Counted from the stretch's first letter, positions 10,811 through 22,709 are shown. The stretch is 64,000 nt of DNA from Agromyces hippuratus (GCF_013410355.1 NZ_JACCFI010000001.1:1116001-1180000); one strand, 5' to 3'. Notes: generated by a model from the sequence alone, not told the origin. Translations and numbers: made by a program.

Positions 10811-12337
10811 TCAGCGACCGGAGACTGCCTGCGGAGCCGAGGCGTTCAGTTCGCCCGAACGCGCCGCCGCCAGCCAGGCCTCGAGTCCGGCGGCGTCGAT
10901 CGGGAGTCCGCCGGAGAGCACGTCGTGGCCCGTCGACGTCACCACGAGGTCGTCCTCGATGCGCACGCCGAGGCCTCGGAGCTCGGGCGGCACCGTCTCG
11001 TCGAACGCGTGGAAGTAGAGCCCGGGCTCGACCGTCAGCGCCATGCCCGGCTGCATCACGGCGCCCTGGTAGGCGGCGTAGCTCGAGCCCGCGCAGTCGT
11101 GCACGTCGATGCCGAGGTGGTGCCCCACGCCGCACACGAGGTAGCGGCGGTGCTGCTGCCCGTCGGGGGTGAGCGCCTCGTCGACCGAGACCGGCAGCAT
11201 GCCCCAGTCGTGGAGGCCCCGCGCGATGACCTCCATGCTCGCGACGTGGAAGTCCGACCACGGGCGGCCGGGGCCGACGGCCGCGAGTCCGGCGCGGTGC
11301 GAGGCCTCGACGAGGTCGTGCACGGCGCGCTGCGCCGAGGTGAACGTGCCGCCCGCCGGGATGGTGCGCGTGACGTCGGCCGTGTAGCCCGAACGTCGCT
11401 CGACGCCGACGTCGAGCAGCAGCAGCTCTTCGGGGCTGATGCCGCCGTCGGCGCGCACCCAGTGCAGGATCGGCGCGTGGGCGCCGGAGCCGACGATCGA
11501 CGCGTAGCCCGGGCCGTTGCCGACCGTGCGTGCGTAGCGGTCGAAGGTGCCCTGGAGCCACCGCTCGCCGCCCCACTCGATGGCCGAGGAGAGCTCGCGC
11601 GCCATCGCGGCGAAGCCCTGCTCGGTCGAGGCGACGGCGGCCGCGAGCTCGGCGATCTCCCACTCGTCCTTGATCATGCGGAGTTCTGCGAGCACGCGCT
11701 TGAGCTCGGCCGAGCGCGGGTTCGCGGCGAGCGCGGCGGTCGCCGGCCCGACCGACGTCGGCGCGCCGGCTACGAGGGTGTCGCGGCTCAGCACGAGCTC
11801 CTCGATGCGGCGCGTGCGCACGTCGAGCGCCTCAGCGTACTCGGCGAGGCCGGGCATCGGCCCGACCCACAGCTCGCCCCGGAGCGGGTCGTTGTGGAAG
11901 CCGTCGTCGCCGGGCCGGAAGGGCGCGGGCAGGTAGAGCGTGGCGTCGTGGCCGCCCGGGACCGAGTCGATCACGAGCACCGCGTCCTCGATGCCGCAGC
12001 CGAGGAGCCACAGGAAATCGCTGTCGGCGCGGAACTCGAAGCTCGTGTCGTTGGCGCGCACCGGTGCACGGCCCGCTGCGACGGCGATGGTGCGGCCCGG
12101 CAGGGCTTCGGCGAGCCGGGCGCGGTGGTGGTGCGCGGCGAGCGCGGCACCCGACGGGATCACCGGGGTGCGCACCGGCGTGGCCCAGCCGCTCCGCATG
12201 GACTCGTTGAACCCCGGCGACTGCGCGAGTCGCGGCATCCGCGGGTCGCGTTCGGCCGGAGCCGGCATCGAGGAGGCCGCTCCCCCGGCGGGCTCGCCCC
12301 GGTGCGTGTGGGTGTGGGCGTGGGTCGGTTCGGTCAT
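10811..12337 (-). CDS. pepP: Aminopeptidase P family Xaa-Pro peptidase
   Basis: The 508-residue protein has the N-terminal creatinase/AMP_N domain (residues ~50-220) and the C-terminal pita-bread metallopeptidase fold. The dinuclear metal ligands are visible: Asp in LLLLDVGVERRSG, Asp in YTADVTRTIP, His in VGHHLGIDVHD, Glu in ALTVEPGLYF and Glu in LGVRIEDDLVV. It should release the N-terminal residue from peptides with proline (or hydroxyproline) second. The extreme N-terminus is histidine-rich (THAHTHTH), which is odd for the family. The ATG at 12337 has GAAAGGA 6-7 bp upstream. It lies 23 bp after the proline iminopeptidase gene and ends the peptide-transport operon. Confidence 0.9.
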   Translation of the reverse strand: MTEPTHAHTHTHRGEPAGGAASSMPAPAERDPRMPRLAQSPGFNESMRSGWATPVRTPVIPSGAALAAHHHRARLAEALPGRTIAVAAGRAPVRANDTSFEFRADSDFLWLLGCGIEDAVLVIDSVPGGHDATLYLPAPFRPGDDGFHNDPLRGELWVGPMPGLAEYAEALDVRTRRIEELVLSRDTLVAGAPTSVGPATAALAANPRSAELKRVLAELRMIKDEWEIAELAAAVASTEQGFAAMARELSSAIEWGGERWLQGTFDRYARTVGNGPGYASIVGSGAHAPILHWVRADGGISPEELLLLDVGVERRSGYTADVTRTIPAGGTFTSAQRAVHDLVEASHRAGLAAVGPGRPWSDFHVASMEVIARGLHDWGMLPVSVDEALTPDGQQHRRYLVCGVGHHLGIDVHDCAGSSYAAYQGAVMQPGMALTVEPGLYFHAFDETVPPELRGLGVRIEDDLVVTSTGHDVLSGGLPIDAAGLEAWLAAARSGELNASAPQAVSGR

Positions 12338-12360
12338 TCCGGGTCCTTTCAGGTGCGCGG

Positions 12361-13658
12361 TCACGCGCGCGGAGCGTGGGCCGAGCCGGCGACGCGCCGG
12401 TCGAGGGCGTCGAACAGGCGCCCGGCGACCTTTCCGGTGTGCAGTCCGTCGTGCTCGAACTCGTTGGTGGTCCAGGCTTCGAGGCCGGCGACCCGATCGA
12501 CGGTGTCGAGCGAGAACGCGGCGTCGACGTACATGTCGTCGACGTAGACGACGGCCTCGACGGGCACGGCGTTCGCCGCGAGTCGCGCCCGGTCGTACAG
12601 TTCGATCGGGCGTTCGGTCTCGGCGAGCCGCTCGACGCCCGCGCGGAAGCCGCGGAGCGCCCGGACCTCCTCGAACATCCACGGGAAGACCATCTCGCCG
12701 GTGAAGAGCAACGGCCGGGCGTCGGCGTCGAAGTCGGGGTTGTCGGCTCGCGCGCGTTCGGCCGCCCAGGCGGTGGGGCCGGGGCCGTAGATGCTCTCCT
12801 GCAGGGCGATGAAGAGCGGATTGCGATCGAACGCGGTGAGAGCGCCGACGGTCGACAGGAACGTCTCGGCGATGACGGTCTCTTCGGCGTCGGCGAACGC
12901 CTCGTCGAACACCCAGTGCACCCGATCGAAGCCCGGGGCCATGCCGAAGTCGAAGCCGAGCGTCTGCAACCGGTGCACGGTGAGCCGGTCGCCGTCGGGC
13001 AGGCGCACATCGCCGGCGTCGAGCAGGTCGGCGACCCGGCCGATGCGCTCGGCCAGGTGCGGCAGCCGCTCGGCGAATCGGCGGTTCTTCGCCCGCACGC
13101 GGGGGAAGGTGCGGGCGTAGACGTCGTCGGCCGACGGGTCGAGGCTCGGCAGGCCCCCGGTGATCGCCGAGGCGACGATCGCCTCGGGCGCGACCGAGAG
13201 GTAGTGCAGGGTCAGGAAGCCGCCGTAGCTCTGACCGAGGGTCCACCACGGCTCGCCGTCGTAGTGGGCGCGCCGGAGCGCCTCGAGGTCGCGCACGATC
13301 GAGTCGGCACGGTGCAGCGCGAGGATCCGCGCCGATTCGTCGGCGGTGAGCCCCTCGAGCCGCCGACCCTCGAGCGGGGTCGAGCGGCCGGTGCCCCGCT
13401 GATCGGGCAGCACCACCCGGAACCGGGAGAGCGCCTCGTCGAGGAACCCGTCGCGGCCGAGCGGTCGTGGCGACTTGCCGCCCGGTCCGCCCTGCAGGTA
13501 GACGAGCACCGGGAGGTCCTCGTCGCGACGGGCGGCGTCGACGAGCTCGCGCGCGAACACGCGGATGGTCGGCCCCTCGGGGTCGGCCCAGTCGAGCGGC
13601 ACGTCGAGCCAGAGCTCGCGGGCCGCGACATCCGACCCGATCGGGTACCAGCGGGCGC

Positions 13659-13662
<4 letters not shown>
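12361..13662 (-). CDS. pip: Proline iminopeptidase, alpha/beta hydrolase (peptidase family S33)
   Basis: The 433-residue length matches the long (Serratia-type) prolyl aminopeptidases. The oxyanion motif is YLQGGPGGKSPRP (residues ~53-65), the nucleophile elbow is WTLGQSYGGFLTLHY (Ser in GQSYG), and the C-terminal histidine is in NEFEHDGLHTG. It cleaves proline from peptide N-termini in the cytoplasm. Long-type members often accept hydroxyproline, which is family knowledge and not shown here. Its ATG overlaps the stop of the oligopeptide permease gene by four bases, so imported peptides and their hydrolysis are translationally coupled. Confidence 0.88.
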
Positions 13663-14620
<958 letters not shown>

Positions 14621-14624
<4 letters not shown>

Positions 14625-15564
14625 GCGCGCTTGCCCTTCGAGACGGCGGCGGGATCGAGGGCGTCGCGGAGACCGTCGCCGAGCAGGTTGAACGCGAGGG
14701 TCAGCGCGAGCAGGGCGCCGCCCGGCACGACGACCATCCACCACGCCACGAGGTAGAGCGAGCCGTTCGCGGCGTCCGCCAGCATGTTGCCCCAGCTGGG
14801 GGTCGGCGGCACGATGCCGAGTCCGAGGAACGAGAGCGTCGCCTCGAACACGATCGCCGCCGGGATCATGAGCGTCGTGTAGACGATGATCGGCACGACC
14901 AGGTTGGGCAGGATGTCGCGGAACATGATCGAGGTGCGCGAGGCGCCGAGCGAACGGGCCGCCTCGACGAACTCCCGGTGACGGAGCGCCAGTACCTGAC
15001 CGCGGATGACGCGGGCGAGACCGGTCCAGCTGAAGAACACGATCACGGCGATCGACAGGCTGAGGCTCGGGCCGAGCACCGAGACGAGCGCGATCGCGCA
15101 GAGCAGGAACGGCACGCTCATGACGAGGTCCATCGTGCGGCTGAGCACCGTGTCGACGACCCCGCCCGAGAACCCGGCGATCGTGCCGATCGCGATGCCG
15201 ATCACCGACGCCACGATCGAGGCGAGCACGCCCACGAGGAGCGACACCTGCGCACCGTAGGCGAGGCGCACGAGCACGTCGCGGCCGAGCTGGTCGGTGC
15301 CGAACAGGAACTCGGCGTTCGGGCCCACCGGGATGCCCTCGGGCGTGAGTCCGGTCTCGCGGAACTGCTCGGTCGGGCCGTGACCGGTCCACGCCGCGAT
15401 GAGCGGGGCGCAGAGTGCGAAGGCGACGATCAGGAGGATCGCGATCATCGAGGCGATGCTCGCCGGGTCGCGGAGGAGCCGGGTGAGCGTGAGCCGGCCG
15501 GAGCCGCGCGCCTGCACCTCGGTCGAGGCGCGGGCCGCAGCCGCGGGGGTCTTGGGCATGAGGC

Positions 15565-15568
<4 letters not shown>
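14621..15568 (-). CDS. dppC: Oligopeptide/dipeptide ABC transporter permease (DppC type)
   Basis: The 315-residue permease has the OppC/DppC N-terminal domain (LLRDPASIASMIAILLIVAFALCAP), the periplasmic FLFGTDQLGRDVLVRLAYGAQVSL block that is diagnostic for DppC, and the ATPase-contact loop FVEAARSLGASRTSIMFRDILPNL. Together with the DppB-like gene it forms the membrane channel. Start and stop both overlap neighbours by four bases. Confidence 0.93.
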
Positions 15569-17436
<1,868 letters not shown>

Positions 17437-17454
17437 GGGGGTCCCTCGATCTGA

Positions 17455-17484
17455 CCCGGCGGCCGGCCGAGACCGGCCGCCGGG
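17455..17484 (-). terminator. Intercistronic hairpin between binding protein and transporter genes
   Basis: CCCGGCGGCCGG and CCGGCCGCCGGG pair perfectly (12 bp) around a 6-base loop CCGAGA. Placed 27 bp after the binding-protein stop and before the ATPase start, it probably attenuates or protects the upstream message so that binding protein is made in excess. Confidence 0.65.
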
Positions 17485-17511
17485 TACGTGATTTGCAGGT
17501 GATGCAGACGG

Positions 17512-19275
17512 CTACTTCGTGAGCCAGACGTTCGTCCAGTCGCCGTTCTGGCTCTGGGCGTACGGCTCGAAGCCGCCGACGCGGGCCGAGTGGTAGTTCG
17601 GCTTCAGTCGGTACGCGATGCTGACGATCGGCGAGTCGGCCATGACGGCCTCGTCGACCTGGTGCCAGAGGTCTGCCGCCTCTTCGGGCGTCGCCGCGGC
17701 GAGCGCCTCTGCGGCGAGCCCGTTCGCGGCGTCGCTGTTGAAGTCGACGTAGTTGTACGTCTGGGGCGTGCCGTCGAAGACGAACTGCGGCTGGAAGACG
17801 CTGCGCGCGGCGCCGCCCTGCCAGTCGGGCGACCACCCGACGAGCGCGATGTCCCACGCGCCCGAGCTCGCGTTGTCGGGGTTGGTCATGAAGTTCGCGT
17901 AGTAGTCGGTCGGCGGAACCGGCGTCAGCTCGACCGTGATGCCGGCGCGCTCGAGGCTCGCCTGCACGGTCTGGGCGATGTCGGGCTGGGTGCCGACGTT
18001 GCGGTACGGCATCTTCAGCGTGAGGCCGTCGGGGTAGCCCGCCGCGGCGAGGAGTTCCTTCGCCTTCTCGGGGTCGCCCTTGCCGCCCTCGGTCGCGTAC
18101 TCGTCGGACTCCTGGTAGCCGAGGATGCCGGGGCCGAAGATGCCGTTCGTGACGCCCGCGAGGTCGGCGCCGCCCATGGTCTGCACGACGGCCGACTTGT
18201 CGACCGCGTACTGCAGCGCCTGGCGCACCTCGAGCTTGGTGAGCGCGCCGCCGTTGTTCGTCGACGCCGTGTTCATCCACATGAACTGGTCGACGCCGCC
18301 GTTCTCCATGGTGGAGAACTTCTCGTCGTTCGCCGCCTTGAGCTGCTGGATGTTCGCGGGGCTCGGGGTGAGGTCGAAGAGCATGTCGGCCGACCCGGCC
18401 TGCAGCTGCTGCATCGCGGCGTCGCCCTCGACGCCCATCGTCATCTCGATGCCGTCGACGTAGGCCTCGCGGAGCGGGTCGCTCTCGGGGTCCCACGCGG
18501 GGTTGCGCTCGAGCACGAGCTTCGCGTCGGGCGTGTACTCGGCCACCTGGTAAGGGCCGGATGACACGAAACCGCGCCGGTACTCGGGCGAGTCGGGCAG
18601 CGCGTCGAGCGCCTCGATGGGCGCCGGGTCGGCCGCGTCGAGCGAGAGCATGAACGGGAAGTCGCTCGCGGGCTCGACGAGGGTGAACTCGATCGTACGG
18701 TCGTCGGGCGTCTGGATGCCGGAGATCTCGTTGCCCTCGATGTACTCCTTGATGGGGCCGACCTCGGGGGCGACGGCGTCGAAGCCGGTGCAGAACTCGT
18801 CCATGCCGGCGATGAGGCCCTGGAAGTATCCGGCGAGGGCGCCCGAGATGTGCGGGTTGCAGAGGCGCTCGATGCCGCGGGAGACGTCGCTCGCGACGAT
18901 GGGCCGGGCGCCGTCGGGCGCGCCCCAGGTGACGCCGTCGCGCAGCGTCACGGTGTAGGTGAGTCCGTCGGCGCTCGGCGTCGGCACCTCCTCGACGAGG
19001 TCGGGCTGGAGCACGATGCGCTCGGCGGCATCGTCGCTCGCCGCATAGCTCAGCAGCGAGCGCGACACCGAGCGCATCACGCTGTAGGTCGGCACGTAGG
19101 CGACGAGCTGCGGGTCGAGGTGGTCGACGTCGCCGTTCGCGAGCACCTTGAGGGTGCCGCCGGTCTGCGGTTCGCCGTCACCCGAGTCGGTGCCGGGCGT
19201 GGTCGTGCACGCGGTCAGCATGAGCGCCGTCGAAACGGCGAGCACTGCGGCCGCGCGAAGAGTGGTTCGAGCCAT
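17512..19275 (-). CDS. dppA: Peptide ABC transporter substrate-binding lipoprotein (SBP family 5)
   Basis: The 587-residue protein begins with a lipoprotein signal, MARTTLRAAAVLAVSTALML with lipobox LTAC and the modified Cys23, then a T/G/S-rich linker. The mature part has the family-5 extracellular features: GGTLKVLANGDVDHLDPQLV at the start, LTYTVTLRDGVTWGAPDG, and VRQALQYAVDKSAVV. It captures peptides outside the cell for the DppB/C/DF transporter. The 182-bp gap upstream holds the GntR-type operator 142 bp from its start, shared with the divergent reductase gene. Its exact peptide preference is not visible; two downstream proline-specific peptidases suggest proline-containing peptides. 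Confidence 0.92.
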   Translation of the reverse strand: MARTTLRAAAVLAVSTALMLTACTTTPGTDSGDGEPQTGGTLKVLANGDVDHLDPQLVAYVPTYSVMRSVSRSLLSYAASDDAAERIVLQPDLVEEVPTPSADGLTYTVTLRDGVTWGAPDGARPIVASDVSRGIERLCNPHISGALAGYFQGLIAGMDEFCTGFDAVAPEVGPIKEYIEGNEISGIQTPDDRTIEFTLVEPASDFPFMLSLDAADPAPIEALDALPDSPEYRRGFVSSGPYQVAEYTPDAKLVLERNPAWDPESDPLREAYVDGIEMTMGVEGDAAMQQLQAGSADMLFDLTPSPANIQQLKAANDEKFSTMENGGVDQFMWMNTASTNNGGALTKLEVRQALQYAVDKSAVVQTMGGADLAGVTNGIFGPGILGYQESDEYATEGGKGDPEKAKELLAAAGYPDGLTLKMPYRNVGTQPDIAQTVQASLERAGITVELTPVPPTDYYANFMTNPDNASSGAWDIALVGWSPDWQGGAARSVFQPQFVFDGTPQTYNYVDFNSDAANGLAAEALAAATPEEAADLWHQVDEAVMADSPIVSIAYRLKPNYHSARVGGFEPYAQSQNGDWTNVWLTK

Positions 19276-19416
19276 GAGTCACCTTTGAATCATTCGCTGT
19301 CCGCAAGTCGGACGACAAGCGGGTCACCGTGCTCGAGCGAGCGCTGCTCGGGAGTCCGGCGCTCGTGGCGACCGGATCCGGATGGCAGCTCGTCGGGTCG
19401 AAGCTTCGAGCCGTCG

Positions 19417-19435
19417 GCGATATGTGACATATTAC
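19417..19435. promoter_or_regulatory. Operator 1 of the proline/hydroxyproline regulon
   Basis: The sequence GCGATATGTGACATATTAC contains the perfect 13-bp core palindrome ATATGT-G-ACATAT. All 19 bases are identical to the site at 34016. It lies in the divergent gap between the peptide-binding protein gene and the reductase gene and covers the likely -35 of the latter. The TGT-N-ACA half-site layout fits GntR-family (FadR/VanR-like) operators. Confidence 0.8.
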
Positions 19436-19451
19436 GCATTACCCGTACGAT
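19424..19451 (+). promoter_or_regulatory. Promoter for a probably leaderless mRNA
   Basis: GTGACA (19424-19429) and TACGAT (19446-19451) form -35 and -10 boxes separated by 16 bp. Transcription starting about 7 bases after the -10 would begin at the ATG at 19458. No Shine-Dalgarno sequence precedes the gene. The -35 lies inside operator 1, as expected for repression. Confidence 0.55.
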
Positions 19452-19457
19452 GTGTCC

Positions 19458-20399
19458 ATGCCCGGCATCTTCGACTCGCTCCGCCTCATCGACGGCCCCG
19501 CCATCGCCGAGCGCATCACCATGCGCCAGGCCATCGACGCCCTGCAGCAGGCCCTCCGCGACGGGTTCGACCCCGACGCCGACGCCGCGCGGACGATCGT
19601 CGACGTGCGGCACGGCCAGCTCCTGCTCATGCCGTCGGACCTCGGCGCCTACACCGGCCAGAAGCTCGCGACCGTGGCCCCCGCGAACCCGGCACGCGGC
19701 CTCGAGCGCATCCAGGCGATCTACATCGTGCTCGACGCGGAGACCCTCGCGCCGGTCGCCCTGCTCGACGGCACGGAGCTCACGAGCCTGCGCACTCCGG
19801 CCGTGTCGGCCGCCGTCGCCGATGTCGTCGCCGCTCCGGATGCCTCGTCGCTCGTCGTCTTCGGCACCGGCCCCCAGGGCGTGCGGCACGTCGAGGCCAT
19901 GCGGGCCATCCGCCCGATCGAACGGGTGCGATTCCTCGGCCGCGACCGGGCGAAGGCCGAGCACGCCGCGAGCCTCGTCGCCGCGAACGGTCTCGACACG
20001 GCCGTCGGCAGTGCAGCGGATGTCGCGGACGCCGACCTCGTCGTCTGCGCCACCACCGCGCGCGAGCCGCTCTTCGACGCCGCACTCGTGCGCGACCACG
20101 CCGCGATCGTCGCCGTCGGCTCGCACGAACCCGATGCCCGCGAACTGCCGGGCGAGCTCCTCGGTCGCGCCCGCGTCATCGTCGAGTCGCAGCGGGTGGC
20201 GCTCTCCGAGGCGGGCGACGTCATCCTCGCCATCGCCGAGGGGCGCCTCTCCCCCGACGCGCTGACCCCCATGGCGAGCCTGTTCGGCGACGACGGCCCC
20301 GAGGCATCCGTTCGGCCCGTCGTGATCAAGACCTGCGGCATGGGCTGGCAGGACCTCGCCGTCGCACAACTCGCCCTCACGAACGAACGGAACGCATGA
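19458..20399 (+). CDS. Ornithine cyclodeaminase/mu-crystallin family NAD(P)H-dependent reductase
   Basis: The 313-residue product has the family's N-terminal substrate domain (ITMRQAIDALQQALRDGF; TGQKLATVAPANPARGL) and a Rossmann domain with VVFGTGPQGVRHVEAM at residues ~131-146 and FLGRDRAKAE. The conserved arginine/lysine region LTSLRTPAVSAAVAD is present. In hydroxyproline clusters, members of this family are Delta1-pyrroline-2-carboxylate reductases that yield L-proline; ornithine cyclodeaminase is the alternative. Context favours the former. I chose ATG 19458 because a promoter places the transcript start there; GTG 19452 is the other candidate. The gene overlaps the next one by four bases. 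Confidence 0.8.
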   Translation: MPGIFDSLRLIDGPAIAERITMRQAIDALQQALRDGFDPDADAARTIVDVRHGQLLLMPSDLGAYTGQKLATVAPANPARGLERIQAIYIVLDAETLAPVALLDGTELTSLRTPAVSAAVADVVAAPDASSLVVFGTGPQGVRHVEAMRAIRPIERVRFLGRDRAKAEHAASLVAANGLDTAVGSAADVADADLVVCATTAREPLFDAALVRDHAAIVAVGSHEPDARELPGELLGRARVIVESQRVALSEAGDVILAIAEGRLSPDALTPMASLFGDDGPEASVRPVVIKTCGMGWQDLAVAQLALTNERNA

Positions 20400-21382
20400 T
20401 GCACTGGACGACCGAAGACTGGCACACCGCGGGCGAACCGTTCCGCATCGTGCTCGACGTGCCGACCACGGGCGACACCGTCGCCGCCCGCCGCGTCGAG
20501 GCCATGACCGGCGAGGCCGAAACCGTGCGCCGGTTCCTCTGCCTCGAGCCGCGCGGGCATGACGACATGTACGGCGGCTTCATCACCCCGCCCGATGACG
20601 ACGGCGCCGACTTCGGCGTGCTGTTCTGGCACAAGGACGGCTTCTCGACCGCGTGCGGGCACGGCACCATGGCGCTCGGCGCCTGGGCGGTGCGCACGGG
20701 CCGGGTCGCCGCGCCCGACGACGGCGAGGCCATCGTCACGATCGACGTGCCGAGCGGCCGGGTGCAGGCGCGCGTGCAGCGCAGCGCCGGCGTCACGACG
20801 GGGGTCGTATTCCGGAACGTGTCGTCGCGCGTGCTCGCGACCGGGATCCCGCTCTCGACGAGCCGCGGCGACGTCGTCGTCGACCTCGTCTTCGGCGGCG
20901 CGGTCTACGCGACCCTGCCGGCCGCTTCACTCGGCCTCACCGTGACGCCGGACGACACTACCGAGCTCATCCGCCTCGGCCGCGAGATCAAGTGGGCGCT
21001 GAACGACCACCCGGCCGCCCAGCTCGACGACGACCGCCTCTCGGGCGTCTACGGCACGATCCTCGTCGACGACCTGGGCCGCACCGCCGACGGCCCGTGG
21101 CAGCGCAACGTCACCGTCTTCGCCGACGGCGAGGTGGACCGCAGCCCGTGCGGCTCGGGCACCGCGTCGCGGGTGGCGATGCTCGCGCACACGGGCGAGC
21201 TCGCCGACGGCGAGGTGCTCACCCACGACTCGATCATCGGCACGCGCTTCCTCGCGCGGGTGGCCGAGCACACCGCCGACGGCGTCGTGCCCGAGGTCAC
21301 CGGCCAGGCCTACCGCGTCGGCACGAGCGAGTTCGAGCTCGACCCCGCCGACCCGCTCGCCGAGGGCTTCAGCCTGCGCTGA
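20396..21382 (+). CDS. Proline racemase family enzyme with Cys/Cys catalytic pair
   Basis: The 328-residue product shows the family's first catalytic loop STACGHGTMALG with Cys87 and the second DRSPCGSGTASR with Cys252. Trans-3-hydroxy-L-proline dehydratases normally have threonine at the second position, so the residues predict a racemase or epimerase. Yet it is translationally coupled to a pyrroline-2-carboxylate-reductase-like gene, the usual partner of the dehydratase. A second member of the family, clearly the 4-hydroxyproline epimerase, lies at 24257-25258. The substrate (proline, 3-hydroxyproline or another proline derivative) is therefore open. Two consecutive ATGs are present; the first overlaps the upstream stop. 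Confidence 0.8.
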   Translation: MMHWTTEDWHTAGEPFRIVLDVPTTGDTVAARRVEAMTGEAETVRRFLCLEPRGHDDMYGGFITPPDDDGADFGVLFWHKDGFSTACGHGTMALGAWAVRTGRVAAPDDGEAIVTIDVPSGRVQARVQRSAGVTTGVVFRNVSSRVLATGIPLSTSRGDVVVDLVFGGAVYATLPAASLGLTVTPDDTTELIRLGREIKWALNDHPAAQLDDDRLSGVYGTILVDDLGRTADGPWQRNVTVFADGEVDRSPCGSGTASRVAMLAHTGELADGEVLTHDSIIGTRFLARVAEHTADGVVPEVTGQAYRVGTSEFELDPADPLAEGFSLR

Positions 21383-21454
21383 CGGCGCTGGAAACCCGCG
21401 CGGCAGTCGTGCAACAGTCGAGAGTCGCTTGAACCGTCGAGAAGGAGAACGAAG

Positions 21455-22645
21455 ATGGAATCGGGATCACTGAGGATCACCGGCGCCCATGTCTGGGATG
21501 GATCGGTGCGGGGCTTCGTCGACCGTGATGTCTGCGTCGTCGACGGAATCGTCGCCGACCGAGCGGATGCCTCGGCCGAGGTGCTCGACGCCTCCGGCGG
21601 ATGGATCGTCCCCGGGCTGATCGACGCGCACTTCCACGCCTACGCCACGAGCATGGACGGGTTCGAGAACGAGCGCGGGCCGCTGAGCTACGCCGCGATC
21701 AACGGCGCCCGTCGCCTCGGCGGCGCCCTGCGGCGCGGGTTCACCACCGTTCGGGATGTGGCCGGGGGCGACATCGGCCTGGCCCGCGCCGTCGAGACCG
21801 GCCTCTTCCGGTCGCCGCGCTATCACTTCACGGGGCCCGCGCTCAGCCAGACCGGCGGGCACGGCGATCCTCGCTCCGCACACGTCGACATCTGCTTCAG
21901 CGAGGGCCACATGTGCGAGGTGGTCGACGGGGTCGACGAGCTGCGCCTGGCGGTACGCCGCCGCCTGCGCACCGGCGCCCATGCCATCAAGGTGATGACC
22001 TCGGGCGGGGTGTTCTCCCTCACCGATCCCATCCGGATTCCGCAGTACTCCCCCGAGGAGCTGCGCGCGGTCGTCGAGGAGGCCGGACGCCGCGGCACCT
22101 ACGTCGCCGCTCACGCCTACTCGTCCGAAGCCGTGGTGCATTCCATCGAGAACGGCGTTCGCTCGATCGAACACGGCAATCTCATCGATTCGGCGACCGC
22201 ACGACGGATGGCCGAACTCGACGCGATCCTGGTTCCGACGCTCGCCGCCTACGACGCCATGGACCGCCGTGGCGCGCAGCTCGGCTTGAACGAGATCTCA
22301 CTGGCCAAGAACGCCGAGGTGCTCTCGAAGGGACAGGAGGCCGTGCAGCTCGCACTTGCCGCGGGCGTGCAGGTCGGCTTCGGCAGCGATCTCATGGGCG
22401 ACCTCGAGGACGATCAGCTCTGCGGCGTGCGCCTGCAGGTCGAGGCGAGCGGCGCCACCGAGACCCTGCGCTCGCTGACCGAGACGAATGCCGCGCTGAT
22501 CGGCGATCGACGGCTCGGCCATCTGGACGCCGGGGCGTACGGCGATGCGGTCGTGCTGTCCGCGAACCCGATCGCGGAGCCTGCCGCACTGTGGGAGGCG
22601 GACGCACGTCGGCACATCGTGCAGGCCGGCCGTCGCGTGGTCTGA
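21455..22645 (+). CDS. Prolidase-like metal-dependent amidohydrolase (COG1228)
   Basis: The 396-residue protein is a binuclear amidohydrolase. The metal ligands line up as H59 and H61 in DAHFHAY, carboxylated lysine K179 in AIKVMTSGG, H220 in VAAHAYS, H240 in SIEHGNL and D312 in GFGSDLMGD. Some characterised members of COG1228 with this set hydrolyse L-Xaa-L-Pro dipeptides, others Xaa-Arg/Lys dipeptides. Its position behind the reductase and racemase genes, inside a region with two other proline peptidases, favours prolidase. AGAAGGAGA precedes the ATG by ~7 bp. It is the last gene before a strong two-way terminator. Confidence 0.75.
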   Translation: MESGSLRITGAHVWDGSVRGFVDRDVCVVDGIVADRADASAEVLDASGGWIVPGLIDAHFHAYATSMDGFENERGPLSYAAINGARRLGGALRRGFTTVRDVAGGDIGLARAVETGLFRSPRYHFTGPALSQTGGHGDPRSAHVDICFSEGHMCEVVDGVDELRLAVRRRLRTGAHAIKVMTSGGVFSLTDPIRIPQYSPEELRAVVEEAGRRGTYVAAHAYSSEAVVHSIENGVRSIEHGNLIDSATARRMAELDAILVPTLAAYDAMDRRGAQLGLNEISLAKNAEVLSKGQEAVQLALAAGVQVGFGSDLMGDLEDDQLCGVRLQVEASGATETLRSLTETNAALIGDRRLGHLDAGAYGDAVVLSANPIAEPAALWEADARRHIVQAGRRVV

Positions 22646-22679
22646 GGAAGGACTCCCCGAGCGGTCCGACGGGACGACG

Positions 22680-22709
22680 AATGGCCCGGGCGGGTGCGCC
22701 CGGGCCATT
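22680..22709. terminator. Two-way terminator between convergent operons
   Basis: AATGGCCCGGGCG and CGCCCGGGCCATT pair perfectly (13 bp) around the 4-base loop GGTG. It sits between the convergent amidohydrolase and aldehyde dehydrogenase genes, with A/T at both outer ends of the stem, so it can act in both directions. Confidence 0.8.

Noticed and set aside
20396..21382. Trans-3-hydroxy-L-proline dehydratase as a firm call
   Set aside because: The second catalytic position is Cys252, not threonine; left open as a finding.
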